In this document: one piece after another, positions 1 to 8,767 of the stretch
How the letters are laid out: every line of letters starts with the position of its first letter
Position numbering within the stretch: position 1 is the first letter of the stretch
Source of the DNA: Paenibacillus alkalitolerans
GTDB taxonomy: Bacteria; Bacillota; Bacilli; Paenibacillales; YIM-B00363
Reading direction: 5' to 3'
DNA: 64,000 nucleotides
Assembly (NCBI RefSeq): GCF_016482785.1
Contig: NZ_JAEMXM010000005.1
Coordinates: forward strand, 248,001-312,000
The notes under the pieces: model-generated
What the model was told of the DNA's origin: nothing
The model's input: the letters and a program-made list of their open reading frames with translations, nothing else
Databases searched by the model: none
Translations under genes and position numbers: made by a program

Positions 1-487
1 CCGTGCCGTCGCCCCCGAAGAACGTCCAGAGATAGGTGATGATGCCGTTGCTGCTTGTAAAGTCTTTAATAATGCCCGCGATGACGATCATCGAAATAAA
101 ATGCGGCATATAGGTGATGAGCTGTACCGATTTTTTGTACTGTTTATTCCGCACTTCGTTGATCATGATGGCAAGTATAATGGGCGCGGGAAATTCAAAG
201 ATCAAACTGTAAAGGCTGAGCAGAAGCGTATTTTTGAGAAGCCGCCAGAAGTAATAGGTGCTAAAAAACGATTCGAAATGCTCAAATCCGACCCAACTGC
301 TGCCCATGACACCTTTAATGGGTGAAAAATCTTTGAAAGCAATGATGGCTCCATACATCGGGAAATAGTGGAAGATGACATAGAAGACAATGACGGGAAC
401 CATCATGATATATAAATGTTTGTTCAACAAAAAGTCTTTGGCCAATCTGCCGCGAAACGAAACGGTTGCTGCCTTCGTCTTTCCCAT
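1..487 (-). CDS. Sugar ABC transporter permease, LplB type (3' part cut by window edge)
   Basis: Reading the minus strand from the ATG at 485-487 gives MGKTKAATVSFRGRLAKDFL, then a first membrane segment around residues 22-42 (YIMMVPVIVFYVIFHYFPMY). This is followed by the GAIIAFKDFSP and WVGFEHFESFF motifs usual in LplB-type inner-membrane permeases of carbohydrate (CUT1) importers. About 162 residues are present; the C-terminal half, including the EAA loop that contacts the ATPase, lies outside the window. An AAGGAAG ribosome site precedes the start. It follows the binding lipoprotein gene on the same strand after a strong hairpin, so the two form one operon. The partner permease is probably just off the left edge. 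The transported sugar cannot be read from the sequence. Confidence 0.85.
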   Translation of the reverse strand, partial: MGKTKAATVSFRGRLAKDFLLNKHLYIMMVPVIVFYVIFHYFPMYGAIIAFKDFSPIKGVMGSSWVGFEHFESFFSTYYFWRLLKNTLLLSLYSLIFEFPAPIILAIMINEVRNKQYKKSVQLITYMPHFISMIVIAGIIKDFTSSNGIITYLWTFFGGDGT

Positions 488-513
488 AGCGCTCTTCCTT
501 CCATGTAGCGGAC

Positions 514-549
514 GGGGACGGGAATGATGGATCATGGATTCCCGTCCCC
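514..549 (-). terminator. Strong hairpin between binding-protein and permease genes
   Basis: GGGGACGGGAAT at 514-525 pairs perfectly with ATTCCCGTCCCC at 538-549 (12 bp stem, 12-base loop). There is no long U-run in the minus-strand direction. It is therefore more likely a transcript-stabilising or partial attenuating hairpin that keeps binding-protein mRNA in excess over permease mRNA than a full terminator. Confidence 0.6.
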
Positions 550-562
550 GCCTTGCAACGAT

Positions 563-2200
563 TTATCGATTAAGATAACGATCGTACGCAGCTTGCTTAA
601 TTTCGATGGCTCTGTCGATCTTCAGGCTTTTCAGCTTTTCCATGTAACCGTCGTAAGCATCGATGGGCTCGGAGCCCAGAATGATTTTCAGCGACATCTC
701 ATCGATCAGCGTGTTGACATCGTTCATGATTTTCGCAAGCTCTGACGCTTCCTCCGAAGTAGGCGTCGAGAGTCCGAGACTGTATTTGTCCGCATCCGTA
801 TTCGACCAAATTTCAAGCGCTTCTCTTTGCTCGGGAAGCTGCATATACTGCTCGATATAGCGCTTGTCCTGCACGAAAGGTCCGCCGGAATTGCCGCGAA
901 TATACAGGGACATGGCTTGAGCGGGAGCGAGCTTATCCGGATTGTTCATCAGCAGATCGGTATATTTCGGATAGCCGTCCACCATCGTATAGCTGACTCC
1001 TTCTTGGCCGAAATTGAAGTACATGTGTCCTTCTTCGCTGTAACCCCAATCCAGCAGCTTCGCCGCCAGCTCCGCGTTCTTCGAAGTCGCCGAGATGGCC
1101 ACGTTGTCATAGGTCGTATATTTGTGGTCTTTTTGCCCGAATTTCGGTTTATCGCCTTTGTTCAGCACAGGATATGGAGCAGGAGCGAGAATTCCGTTGG
1201 GATCCTTTTCTTTCAGAGCCGGCGTCCACTTTCCGATGCCGCCGCCCGCGTTGCCGATCGTAATCCCGGTCTGTCCCGATGTGATATTGGCGTCAAGCGC
1301 TTTGCCGTCGACCGTTGCGATGTTTTTATCGAGCAAGCCTTCGGCATACCACTTGCGCATGGTTGCGAGAAATTCCTTATAACCGGGCTGCATCGGTCCG
1401 TAAACAACTTTGCCGTCTTCTTGGAAAAATCCTCTGTTCGCGCCGTACGCGCCTACGAATGCGCCGTTGCCCAAAGCTCCTATGCCTGTAAAAGAAAGCG
1501 GTGCGGCAACGCCCTTCTTTTCTTTAAACGCTTTCAAAACCGTATAATACTCATCGATCGTTTCCGGTATTTGCAGTCCGAGTTCATCCAACCAGTCTTT
1601 GCGGACGATCGGCCCTTGGTACACCTGCAGCAAATCGTCGCCGCGAATGAAAGGGAAAGTATAATAGCTGCCGTTATCGGTTTTGATCATTTTGTCGATT
1701 TCCGGATGCTCGTCCAAATATTTTCTCAGATTCGGCGCATATTGATCGATGACATCATTCAGTCTGAGAATGTACCCGTCGTTGATCGCTTTCTCCGGTC
1801 CTCCCGGGAAGCTGAACCAATCGTACTCGATCATATCCGGCAAATCGCCGGAAGCGAGAAGCACGTTCAACGATTCCTTCTCTTGTCCTGCAGGAGGACT
1901 GATAAATTCGACGGGAACCCCCGTTCTTTTTTGCCACTCTTGAAAGAACGGGACTTCTGCCACAGTTGGTTTAACGGTGATATATTCGCCCCAGTAGGTC
2001 AGCTTCTTGTCCGTTTGAATGGGGTAAGTTGTCGCACCGCTATTTTCGGAAGGCTCGGACGAACCGCGGGCGTTCTCGTTGTTCGCGGAAGGCTCGGACG
2101 GCTCGCCGGCATTTCCGTTGTTCGACGAGCAGCCCAGCACCGTGATGCTAAGCAGCACCAGTGCAAGGAACATCGCTATCAGACTGCTTTTCCGTTTCAT
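563..2200 (-). CDS. Extracellular sugar-binding lipoprotein (ABC importer, LplA type)
   Basis: 545-residue solute-binding protein. The start chosen is the ATG at 2198-2200 (MKRKSSLIAMF), which has a GGAGGT site about 12 bases upstream; an in-frame ATG further upstream lacks one. A lipoprotein signal is clear: basic n-region, hydrophobic core, lipobox VLGC, then an Asn/Ser/Glu-rich linker. The mature part has the usual family features (KLTYWGEYI, LNVLLASGDLPDMIEYDW, TIDEYYTVLKAFK). It would sit on the outer face of the membrane and deliver an oligosaccharide to the permease pair starting at 487. It lies between that permease and the membrane AraC regulator at 2384-4735, whose repeat array lies just upstream of this gene. 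The ligand is unknown. Confidence 0.9.
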   Translation of the reverse strand: MKRKSSLIAMFLALVLLSITVLGCSSNNGNAGEPSEPSANNENARGSSEPSENSGATTYPIQTDKKLTYWGEYITVKPTVAEVPFFQEWQKRTGVPVEFISPPAGQEKESLNVLLASGDLPDMIEYDWFSFPGGPEKAINDGYILRLNDVIDQYAPNLRKYLDEHPEIDKMIKTDNGSYYTFPFIRGDDLLQVYQGPIVRKDWLDELGLQIPETIDEYYTVLKAFKEKKGVAAPLSFTGIGALGNGAFVGAYGANRGFFQEDGKVVYGPMQPGYKEFLATMRKWYAEGLLDKNIATVDGKALDANITSGQTGITIGNAGGGIGKWTPALKEKDPNGILAPAPYPVLNKGDKPKFGQKDHKYTTYDNVAISATSKNAELAAKLLDWGYSEEGHMYFNFGQEGVSYTMVDGYPKYTDLLMNNPDKLAPAQAMSLYIRGNSGGPFVQDKRYIEQYMQLPEQREALEIWSNTDADKYSLGLSTPTSEEASELAKIMNDVNTLIDEMSLKIILGSEPIDAYDGYMEKLKSLKIDRAIEIKQAAYDRYLNR

Positions 2201-2293
2201 TTTTCGTATGACCTCCGTATGTATAAAGTAGGGCAATTGGAGAATCCGGCCGGATCCTTACCTTTAGTATGGCGCACACCCGTCTGAAACGGA

Positions 2294-2367
2294 ATTTGCA
2301 GAAGTCGAGACGAAATTTGCAATATCGGTTTTACATGTTGGCAAAAACGAAAATGCGGTTGGCAAAA
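2294..2367. promoter_or_regulatory. Four-copy direct repeat array, probable AraC-type operator
   Basis: Four copies of RTTKGCARWA occur at 2294-2303 (ATTTGCAGAA), 2315-2324 (ATTTGCAATA), 2337-2346 and 2358-2367 (both GTTGGCAAAA). Successive starts are 21, 22 and 21 bases apart, about two helical turns, so all four face the same side of the DNA. The array lies between the stop of the AraC regulator and the start of the binding-protein gene, the expected place for activation of the transporter operon. Confidence 0.65.
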
Positions 2368-2383
2368 CTCGAACGTTTATCGT

Positions 2384-4735
2384 TTAAACCCTTTTCTGGT
2401 ACTGTCCGGGAGTGACTCCTTCGTATTTTTTAAACGTCCGAATAAAGCTGGTCACTTCGTGGAAGCCGACCATGGCTGCAATCGTTTTAATGCTGTTGCC
2501 GTTTTCCGCGAGCAGTCTTTTGGCATGAGCCAATCTAACGGCATTGATCGTGTCCAATATGCCGTTGCCGGTGTGCTCTTTGAAAAATTTGGACAAATAC
2601 GTTTGCGTCATTCCGAAATGATCGGCGATCATCGTGATATTCAAGTTCGGGTCCGCATAATTCGTTTGAATGAAGGAGATGATGTCCGCGCATCGTTCTT
2701 CCACAAGCATCTTTCTAGCGGATTGCTGCTGCTGCTTGCGCTTATGAGCGGTAAACTCGCAAACCTGGCTCAGAATCGCGAGGAACTGCCGCTCCATCTG
2801 TTTGACAGATTCGCATGTGATGAGGTCGTCGATTTTGTTCCAAGTCTCGACCGTAATGCTGTCCTGTACGTCCGCAATTTCATTTATCGTTTTCAGCAGC
2901 GTGCCGATCATGTTGAACATCAGACATTTGACAAGTACTACCGATACGTTCTCGCGGTTCACGTTCTTTTCGATAATGTCCCGGATGATTGTTTCCGCGA
3001 GCGCATAGTCGCCCGCTCGGACCTGATTGATCAGCTGCTGCTCCACCTGCATAGGGTAGTAGTAGCTAAACCGCAAGGAATCTTGTTCCATCGACCGGAT
3101 ATCGTCATGCGTAATAATTTTGCTCCCGCCCACGACGAATTTGTATTCCATCGCATCCAAAGCTTCCTTGTACGCTTCGGAGATTCCCGTTTCGTTCCGT
3201 TTGATGCCGCTGATCGAAATCGTCGTATCGATTCGAAAATTGTTCAGCAGAAAGCGTTGAGCCTCTTCCGCCAATATCCGCAAATTTTCAAGGTCGGCTT
3301 CATCGTCCGCTCCGTTCGGGTTGATCAGACAAACCGGACAATCGTCCACTTCAATCATGACGCCCTGATGCTTCTGGTTAACCAACTCTTCCACAATGTT
3401 CGTCATGATGAAGTGCATCAGCTTGAGCTTGCCCAGGCTGCTTTCGCCCGGCACACGTTCGAAAAACGATTCATAATCCCGTACATGAATCAGCATAACG
3501 ACAAATCGATCCGACTTGAAGTCGACGTTGAACGCGGCGAACGATTCCTCGATCGGCAAGTCCTGAACGGCTTTACCTTTGAGCAGCTTGGAAAGCATGT
3601 TGGAACGCAGCATATTGGTCTGCTGCTTCATCTTATAATGAATTTGCTCCTTCTCGCTGAGTGCGTTCACAATCGATGCCTGAATATAAGAAAATTCGTT
3701 GCCTTTCATATCGACCGGACCTCTTTGGCCGTGCAGTGCATGAAGGATTCGATTAATAGGGTTATAGTTGATGCGAAGCAGATAAATGGTCAGGAGAACG
3801 CCGCCCGCAAGGCTGATGATCAGCGCCACAACCGTCAAATTGTTCATCTTTTGCGCTTTCTCCCAGTACAATTTGCTCGGCACGGCGATGACGTATGTAA
3901 TTTTTTGGTTCGCGGATTTCATGTAAAAGATTTCGGAGCGTTGTCCGCGGAAGTCATAGAAAAAGCTGCCCTTCTCGCCCGCAAACTGTTCGAACAACAG
4001 ATTCGGGTCGGTATCCGAGCCGGAACTGGAGAGAAGGAGACGATTCGTTTCATCCAGAAGCATCACTTCCCCTCCGCTGAAAGCTTGCACACTGCTGATC
4101 ACCTTCAAAAGCTTGTCCGTGTCCAAAAGCACCACAATCGCCCCGAGCGGCGGATCTCCTTTGTCGCCTTTGAAGGAATGGATGTAGGCCAGCGCGCTTC
4201 CTTGGGAATCCGATCTTTTCAGTTTCAAGAAACGGCCGTTGAAGTAGGTATTGAGCAGTTCCATCCATAATTCATATGAAAGACGTTCGCCTTCGTGGAT
4301 CGTGTTGTGCCCCAATTGGAGATCCCGGTAAACGCCGGGGAGCAGTACGATTTGTCCTTCCCGCCAATACACATAAAAATTTTTCACAAACGGATAAAAG
4401 TTCGAGTAAAGCCCGAGTTCTTTGGCCGTCATGTACAAGTCGTATCGATCTTCGTTCATCCTGTAATAATTCGAATACAACAAGGCACGAACCCGGGGAT
4501 TCCATGTTAATTCCGAAGTGAGTCTGATGGCGTTATCGATTTGACTGTCAATGCTCAGCCTGACTTCCTCCAGTATCGCGCCGTTCGCCCGATGAATTTC
4601 GCTCCTCAGCATCTTTTCGGATTCGTAATTGACCGCTACGCTTATCAGAACGGGGACCAACAGAACGATTAAATAAGACAACAGCCAAGAAAGCTTCACG
4701 CTGCGGAGTTTGAAGCGGAACTTCTTTTTATTCAT
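2384..4735 (-). CDS. Membrane-anchored AraC-family transcriptional regulator
   Basis: 783 residues from the ATG at 4733-4735 (MNKKKFRFKLRSV), which has a GGGGGAGG site; an upstream in-frame ATG has none. The layout is typical of Paenibacillus sugar-sensing regulators. A membrane segment at about residues 15-37 is followed by an extracellular sensor of about 260 residues and a second membrane segment near residues 300-325 (VVALIISLAGGVLLTIYLL). A long cytoplasmic linker leads to a C-terminal AraC DNA-binding domain with two helix-turn-helix units (LNITMIADHFGMTQTYLSKFF and KTIAAMVGFHEVTSFIRTF, ending GVTPGQYQKRV). It is the first gene of the minus-strand group and probably activates the transporter at 563-2200 through the repeat array at 2294-2367. 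The inducing ligand, sensed outside the cell or through the binding protein, is unknown. Confidence 0.88.
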   Translation of the reverse strand: MNKKKFRFKLRSVKLSWLLSYLIVLLVPVLISVAVNYESEKMLRSEIHRANGAILEEVRLSIDSQIDNAIRLTSELTWNPRVRALLYSNYYRMNEDRYDLYMTAKELGLYSNFYPFVKNFYVYWREGQIVLLPGVYRDLQLGHNTIHEGERLSYELWMELLNTYFNGRFLKLKRSDSQGSALAYIHSFKGDKGDPPLGAIVVLLDTDKLLKVISSVQAFSGGEVMLLDETNRLLLSSSGSDTDPNLLFEQFAGEKGSFFYDFRGQRSEIFYMKSANQKITYVIAVPSKLYWEKAQKMNNLTVVALIISLAGGVLLTIYLLRINYNPINRILHALHGQRGPVDMKGNEFSYIQASIVNALSEKEQIHYKMKQQTNMLRSNMLSKLLKGKAVQDLPIEESFAAFNVDFKSDRFVVMLIHVRDYESFFERVPGESSLGKLKLMHFIMTNIVEELVNQKHQGVMIEVDDCPVCLINPNGADDEADLENLRILAEEAQRFLLNNFRIDTTISISGIKRNETGISEAYKEALDAMEYKFVVGGSKIITHDDIRSMEQDSLRFSYYYPMQVEQQLINQVRAGDYALAETIIRDIIEKNVNRENVSVVLVKCLMFNMIGTLLKTINEIADVQDSITVETWNKIDDLITCESVKQMERQFLAILSQVCEFTAHKRKQQQQSARKMLVEERCADIISFIQTNYADPNLNITMIADHFGMTQTYLSKFFKEHTGNGILDTINAVRLAHAKRLLAENGNSIKTIAAMVGFHEVTSFIRTFKKYEGVTPGQYQKRV

Positions 4736-4916
4736 GATGATCCTCCCCCTGCTGGATATGAAATTCGACGTAAGAGTCGCCATTCCTTGCGGTTATGCGG
4801 GCGCAGGGGATAATCAACATCCGATATATTTGCACGGCTAGGATAAGTAAGATTGACACCATTCGGGATATTGATAATAATTGAATAAAAGCAACGGGGA
4901 AGCACCTCGCGAAGCC

Positions 4917-4953
4917 AAACACCTTACGTGTTGTCTTGCGGGGTGTTTTTAGT
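4917..4953 (+). terminator. Weak terminator-like hairpin
   Basis: AAACACC at 4917-4923 can pair with GGTGTTT at 4942-4948, followed by TTTTT overlapping the stem end. The loop is long (18 bases), so the call is tentative. It sits in the gap between the divergent AraC regulator and the Uma2 gene, where no other clear signal was found. Confidence 0.25.
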
Positions 4954-5018
4954 TAAAGGAGGCAACCGTAGGTTGTGCGCGATAACGAATATATGTAGCA
5001 AGGGAGGATGAATGTGCG

Positions 5019-5615
5019 ATGACGGATAAGAAGCGAAAAGATGCGGCCGAACGGGTCAAGGAGCAACCGGTCACGTACGAGGTTTATGCAGCCATGCCCG
5101 AAGACGGGCAGCGTTACGAGATTGTCGACGGAGTGTTGGAGATGCTGTCTCCCGGTCCGTCTACATCCCATCAAGCGGTTGGCGGGGAATTGGAATACGT
5201 CTTGAAGCAAAGCTGCAAATCCGATTATGTCATCTACGATGCTCCGTTGGATGTAATTTTGAGCGAGACGGACGTCCGGCAGCCGGATATCATTATGATT
5301 CACCGCAGCCGGCTGCACATCTTGACTCCCCGCGGCGTGGAAGGCGTTCCCGATTTGGTGGTTGAGATCGTATCTCCGGGATCCCGGAAGCGGGACAAGG
5401 TCGACAAATTGAAAACGTACGCGAAGTACGGGGTTGCTGAATACTGGATTGTCGATCCGGACGCTCGAACGATGGAACAATTTGTTTTGCGTGACGGAAG
5501 CTTCGAGCTCCACAACCTGTTTGAGGGCGACGATCCGGTAACATCGGATAAGCTGCCGTGCGTCCGCTTCATCATAAGCGACATTTTTAAGGAAATACCG
5601 GATTTTTTAGAATAG
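5019..5615 (+). CDS. Uma2 family (DUF820) PD-(D/E)XK nuclease-fold protein
   Basis: 198 residues starting at the ATG with a GGGAGG site 12 bases upstream. The sequence follows the Uma2/DUF820 pattern: [12 protein letters not shown] near residue 30, a mid-protein VRQPDIIMI (acidic residue of the nuclease core), [17 protein letters not shown] (Glu plus nearby charged residues), then [22 protein letters not shown]. The family has a restriction-endonuclease-like fold and is abundant in cyanobacteria and some Firmicutes. Its substrate and role are not established. It stands alone between the AraC regulator and the GH35 operon and shows no obvious functional tie to either. Confidence 0.88.
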   Translation: MTDKKRKDAAERVKEQPVTYEVYAAMPEDGQRYEIVDGVLEMLSPGPSTSHQAVGGELEYVLKQSCKSDYVIYDAPLDVILSETDVRQPDIIMIHRSRLHILTPRGVEGVPDLVVEIVSPGSRKRDKVDKLKTYAKYGVAEYWIVDPDARTMEQFVLRDGSFELHNLFEGDDPVTSDKLPCVRFIISDIFKEIPDFLE

Positions 5616-5629
5616 TCATTAAAGTGGTA

Positions 5630-5676
5630 TTGACGGGTTGGCGGTTCAATGCTACCATAAATGCAAGCGCTTTCTA
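5630..5676 (+). promoter_or_regulatory. GH35 operon promoter with overlapping catabolite-type (CRE) site
   Basis: A -35 TTGACG at 5630-5635 and a -10 TACCAT at 5653-5658 are separated by 17 bases. Immediately downstream, over the expected start point, lies TGCAAGCGCTTTCT (5663-5676), which fits the CcpA CRE consensus TGWAANCGNTNWCA except at its last base and one W position. Its position suggests catabolite repression by blocking initiation. The stretch TGCTACCATAAATG (5650-5663) recurs upstream of the GH127 gene at 24582-24595. Confidence 0.6.
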
Positions 5677-5721
5677 AAATGATTTCAATGCTGCTTTTTC
5701 AAGCCTCAAGATCCCCATTTA

Positions 5722-5735
5722 TGAAACCCATTTCA
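5722..5735. promoter_or_regulatory. LacI-type operator-like palindrome O1
   Basis: TGAAACCCATTTCA, with half-sites TGAAA/TTTCA around four bases. It is the exact reverse complement of the second site at 5851-5864, a length and shape usual for LacI-family operators. Confidence 0.6.
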
Positions 5736-5850
5736 TGAAAATTGTCCGTCGAAGCAAGCTTGCCGAGCATATACTTAACTTACTTTTCACATTCCGACAT
5801 AAAACTAAAGACAGTTGTAACGCATCGGGGATATATTCAATCGAATTTTA

Positions 5851-5878
5851 TGAAATGGGTTTCATGAAATAGGTTTCA
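5851..5878. promoter_or_regulatory. Two abutting LacI-type operator-like palindromes O2 and O3
   Basis: TGAAATGGGTTTCA (5851-5864) is followed without a gap by TGAAATAGGTTTCA (5865-5878). Both share the TGAAA-N4-TTTCA plan with the site at 5722. They lie 40 bases before the GH35 start and 116-129 bases downstream of O1, so looping is possible. The LacI regulator at 12521-13555 is the nearest candidate binder. Confidence 0.65.
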
Positions 5879-5917
5879 GTAATTGCCGCACAAACTGATC
5901 GAATGGAGGCATATTCC

Positions 5918-8719
5918 ATGGAATTGACGACGAACACGTTACCTCCGGTCCAGCTTTCGCCCAATGCGGTTCGCATCAACGGCAAGCCGGAAATTGTGCT
6001 CTGCGCGTCGCTCTTTTATTTCCGAATCCCAAAGGATCTATGGCGGGAAAGAATGGATCAGCTTAAAGCGTTCGGCTACAACTGCATCGATGTGTACTTC
6101 CCGTGGAATTATCATGAACTGAAAGAAGGCGTTTGGGATTTCGGCGGCGAGAGGGACGCAGAAGCGTTCTTGCAGACCGCCGCGGAGGCGGGACTATGGG
6201 TCGTGGCGAGACCGGGGCCGTACATCTGCTCCGAATGGGATGGGGGAGCGCTGCCGGCCTATCTGCATGCGGTGGACGGCATGAAGCTTCGGGATAACGA
6301 TCCGATATTTTTGAGCTATGTATCGAAGTGGTTTGACCGCATTATGCCGATGCTTCAAAGATTTCAAGCCGGAGCCGGCGGAACCGTCATATTCGTACAG
6401 CTGGACAACGAGCTCGATTTTTACGGATGCTCCGATCCGCCGGGCTACATCTCGGCGTTGCGGGACATGGCCGCAGGCCACGGCATAACGGTGCCGATGA
6501 TCGCATGTGCGGGACAGGGCGGATTGTTGGAAGCGTCGGGGCTTTCGGAAGGCGTCGTGCCGACGTGCAATTTCTATCCGAACGACCGGGACCGGCATTT
6601 CGAAGAGAAAGTTGCGCATTACAGGGATCTGCTTGCGGGCATGGAGTTGCCGCTGCTCGTTACGGAGACGAACCGTTCGCACTACCTGCTCAGAAGGCTG
6701 CTTTCCTGCGGAGTGAAGCTACTCGGCCCGTACTTGCAGGTGTCCGGAACGAATTTCGGATTTACGAACGCAACGAACAATTGGGGATCGCCGCTTGCCT
6801 TCCTTACATCCGACTACGATTTCGGAGGGATGATTTCTCCGGAAGGTCATATTCGCGATGAGGCCTACGAGGGGAGATTGCTGGAGCGGATCATACGTGC
6901 GTACGGTGAGACACTGATTGAAGCGGAAGCAAGCAAGGACGGCGGCGGTTTTCAGACGGCGGCCGCCTCGAGTGAAGATACGGCGGTGCATGCGGCATTA
7001 AGCTTGCGGCACGGCGGACATTTGTTGTTCGTTACGAACGTGGGCAAACGCATCGATGGTTTGTCAATCGATACGGACGGCGTTAGTGTTCCTCGCTTAA
7101 CGAAGCTTGTCCTGGAAGAGGGCCGTTCATTGGCATTGCCGTTCGGAGTGCCTCTTCGGACATGGGGAATCGACGGAACGCTGCTGTACGCAACTGCCGA
7201 GCTGTGTCAAGCGAAGCAGTGCGGCTCCAAGACGGTGCTTGTGTTCCATACGGATCATGAAGGGGAAATCTCGCTTCGAGTTCCAACCGCGGTGTCCGTG
7301 AAGACAACGGATTTGTTTGCGGAAGAACGGGACGGGGCAATCACCGTTAAGTTTCAAGCCGGACAAACCGCTTCGTGCCGTATTGAACTGCCCGACGGGA
7401 GCATGCTTGAAATTGTCACGACGGACCGTTCGAAAGCTTTGTTAATAGAAGACATAGACGAGAAGGGAGGCATCCGGTTCGGACAAAAGATCGAGTATCC
7501 CAGGGAAGCTGTCGAGCTTCCGGTCTCTTGGTCGGTTAGAGCCGTTCGGCCGGATGCGTCGTTGTCGGCCGCTGTCGGGCAAATACAGGTTAGCGGACAG
7601 CCGGATTATTTGGAGAAATACGGTATATTCAGGGGATTTGCTTGGTACGAAGCGAAGGCAGGCACGGAACCGGGAGAAACCCGCAAGGGCATCCTGCTGC
7701 AACAAGGCAGCGACGTTGTCTCTCTTTATATCGGGACGGAATACGCGGCCACCGTCGTGCCGGCAGGAGGAAGCCGTTACATTCCAATCCGCAATGTAGG
7801 AAATGAAAGCGATAACATCACGGCCCGGGTCGAGATTTGGGGACACTCCAATTTTGACGACAACAGGCTTCCGGGACTGCGATTGAACGCGATGAAGGGA
7901 ATACGGGGGCTTGTCTCGGTATCGAACGTGGCGGATTTGACCGATAATTGGCGGGTGAAGCGCGTTGACGACCGGGAGCTCCGCAAAGAATACACCGCAC
8001 CGGCAGATGACTCCAGGTGGCCCGTTGTAAGCTTTGGCGGATGGATGTCGACGGACGAACCGGCTCTCGAATGGTTCAGGAAAAGCTTTACGCCGTCAGG
8101 CCGGTCGGACTCGTGGACGCTGCATTTCGAAGGTATGAAAGCGCTGTCCCGCGTGTTCGTCAACGGACAAGATGCGGGAACGGTAAATCCGGCCGATCCT
8201 TACGTAGACATCTCACCGTTCGTTCAGCCGGGAGAACGGGTGCAGGTGGCGGTATTTGTAGAAAGAATGCCGGGTATTCCAGTCGGCCGGGTACTGCTGT
8301 ATGAGGGAACGTCGGCCAAACAATGGCGGGTTTCCTCTTGCCAAGAAGATGAATTATTGGCGCATGCTTGTCTTGTTCAAGGGGATGCGGTGCATGCCGG
8401 GATGCCGGTCTCGTTCAATACGGGAGAAATGTGCTGGCTGTACGGCTCGGTCGGCGATTCGAATGAAGGCAAAGGATGGAGAGTCCATGCGAAGGGAACA
8501 AGCGTGAAGCTTACCGTATTCATCAACGGGCGTCTCATTGGCCGATTGTGGATGCCCGGAAGCTCCTCGCGCCCCGACTTCAAAGGAGGTCACCCGGAGT
8601 CGTTCTATGTGCCCGGCGCGTGGTTCCGGGAAAGCAGCAATCAACTCGCGATTTTGCTGGAAGCGGTAGAAGGCGAGCGCATCTCAGAGTTAAAAGCGTT
8701 ATCGTTTGTCCCCGTTTAA
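5918..8719 (+). CDS. GH35 beta-galactosidase
   Basis: 933 residues from the ATG at 5918, with TGGAGG at 5904-5909. There is no signal peptide, so it acts in the cytoplasm on imported galactosides. The N-terminal TIM barrel carries GH35 landmarks: FYFRIPKDLWRERMDQLKAFGYNCIDVYFPWNYHE, RPGPYICSEWDGGALPAYL, the acid/base motif VQLDNELDFYG (Asn164-Glu165), VTETNRS (Glu250, the likely nucleophile position) and GTNFGFTNATNNW followed by TSDYDFGGMISPEG. Beta-sandwich regions that look like accessory domains follow (for example ALEWFRKSFTP and GRVLLYEGTSAKQW). It is the first gene of an operon with two permeases and a binding protein, so the transporter probably brings in a beta-galactosyl oligosaccharide. 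A CRE-like site and three LacI-type operators precede it. Confidence 0.9.
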   Translation: MELTTNTLPPVQLSPNAVRINGKPEIVLCASLFYFRIPKDLWRERMDQLKAFGYNCIDVYFPWNYHELKEGVWDFGGERDAEAFLQTAAEAGLWVVARPGPYICSEWDGGALPAYLHAVDGMKLRDNDPIFLSYVSKWFDRIMPMLQRFQAGAGGTVIFVQLDNELDFYGCSDPPGYISALRDMAAGHGITVPMIACAGQGGLLEASGLSEGVVPTCNFYPNDRDRHFEEKVAHYRDLLAGMELPLLVTETNRSHYLLRRLLSCGVKLLGPYLQVSGTNFGFTNATNNWGSPLAFLTSDYDFGGMISPEGHIRDEAYEGRLLERIIRAYGETLIEAEASKDGGGFQTAAASSEDTAVHAALSLRHGGHLLFVTNVGKRIDGLSIDTDGVSVPRLTKLVLEEGRSLALPFGVPLRTWGIDGTLLYATAELCQAKQCGSKTVLVFHTDHEGEISLRVPTAVSVKTTDLFAEERDGAITVKFQAGQTASCRIELPDGSMLEIVTTDRSKALLIEDIDEKGGIRFGQKIEYPREAVELPVSWSVRAVRPDASLSAAVGQIQVSGQPDYLEKYGIFRGFAWYEAKAGTEPGETRKGILLQQGSDVVSLYIGTEYAATVVPAGGSRYIPIRNVGNESDNITARVEIWGHSNFDDNRLPGLRLNAMKGIRGLVSVSNVADLTDNWRVKRVDDRELRKEYTAPADDSRWPVVSFGGWMSTDEPALEWFRKSFTPSGRSDSWTLHFEGMKALSRVFVNGQDAGTVNPADPYVDISPFVQPGERVQVAVFVERMPGIPVGRVLLYEGTSAKQWRVSSCQEDELLAHACLVQGDAVHAGMPVSFNTGEMCWLYGSVGDSNEGKGWRVHAKGTSVKLTVFINGRLIGRLWMPGSSSRPDFKGGHPESFYVPGAWFRESSNQLAILLEAVEGERISELKALSFVPV

Positions 8720-8767
8720 AACCGAGTTTCCAAGAATTATCAATCCATACCGAACAGGAGGGGCGCC

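Noticed and set aside
827-2287. 486-codon plus-strand open frame
   Set aside because: It is antisense to the binding lipoprotein gene with no ribosome site and an Arg/Phe/Val-rich composition typical of a shadow frame.
2459-4270. 603-codon plus-strand open frame
   Set aside because: Shadow of the AraC membrane regulator; no recognisable domain or start signal.
4784-5018. tRNA-like or small RNA gene
   Set aside because: Only a weak hairpin is visible; no cloverleaf could be folded by eye.
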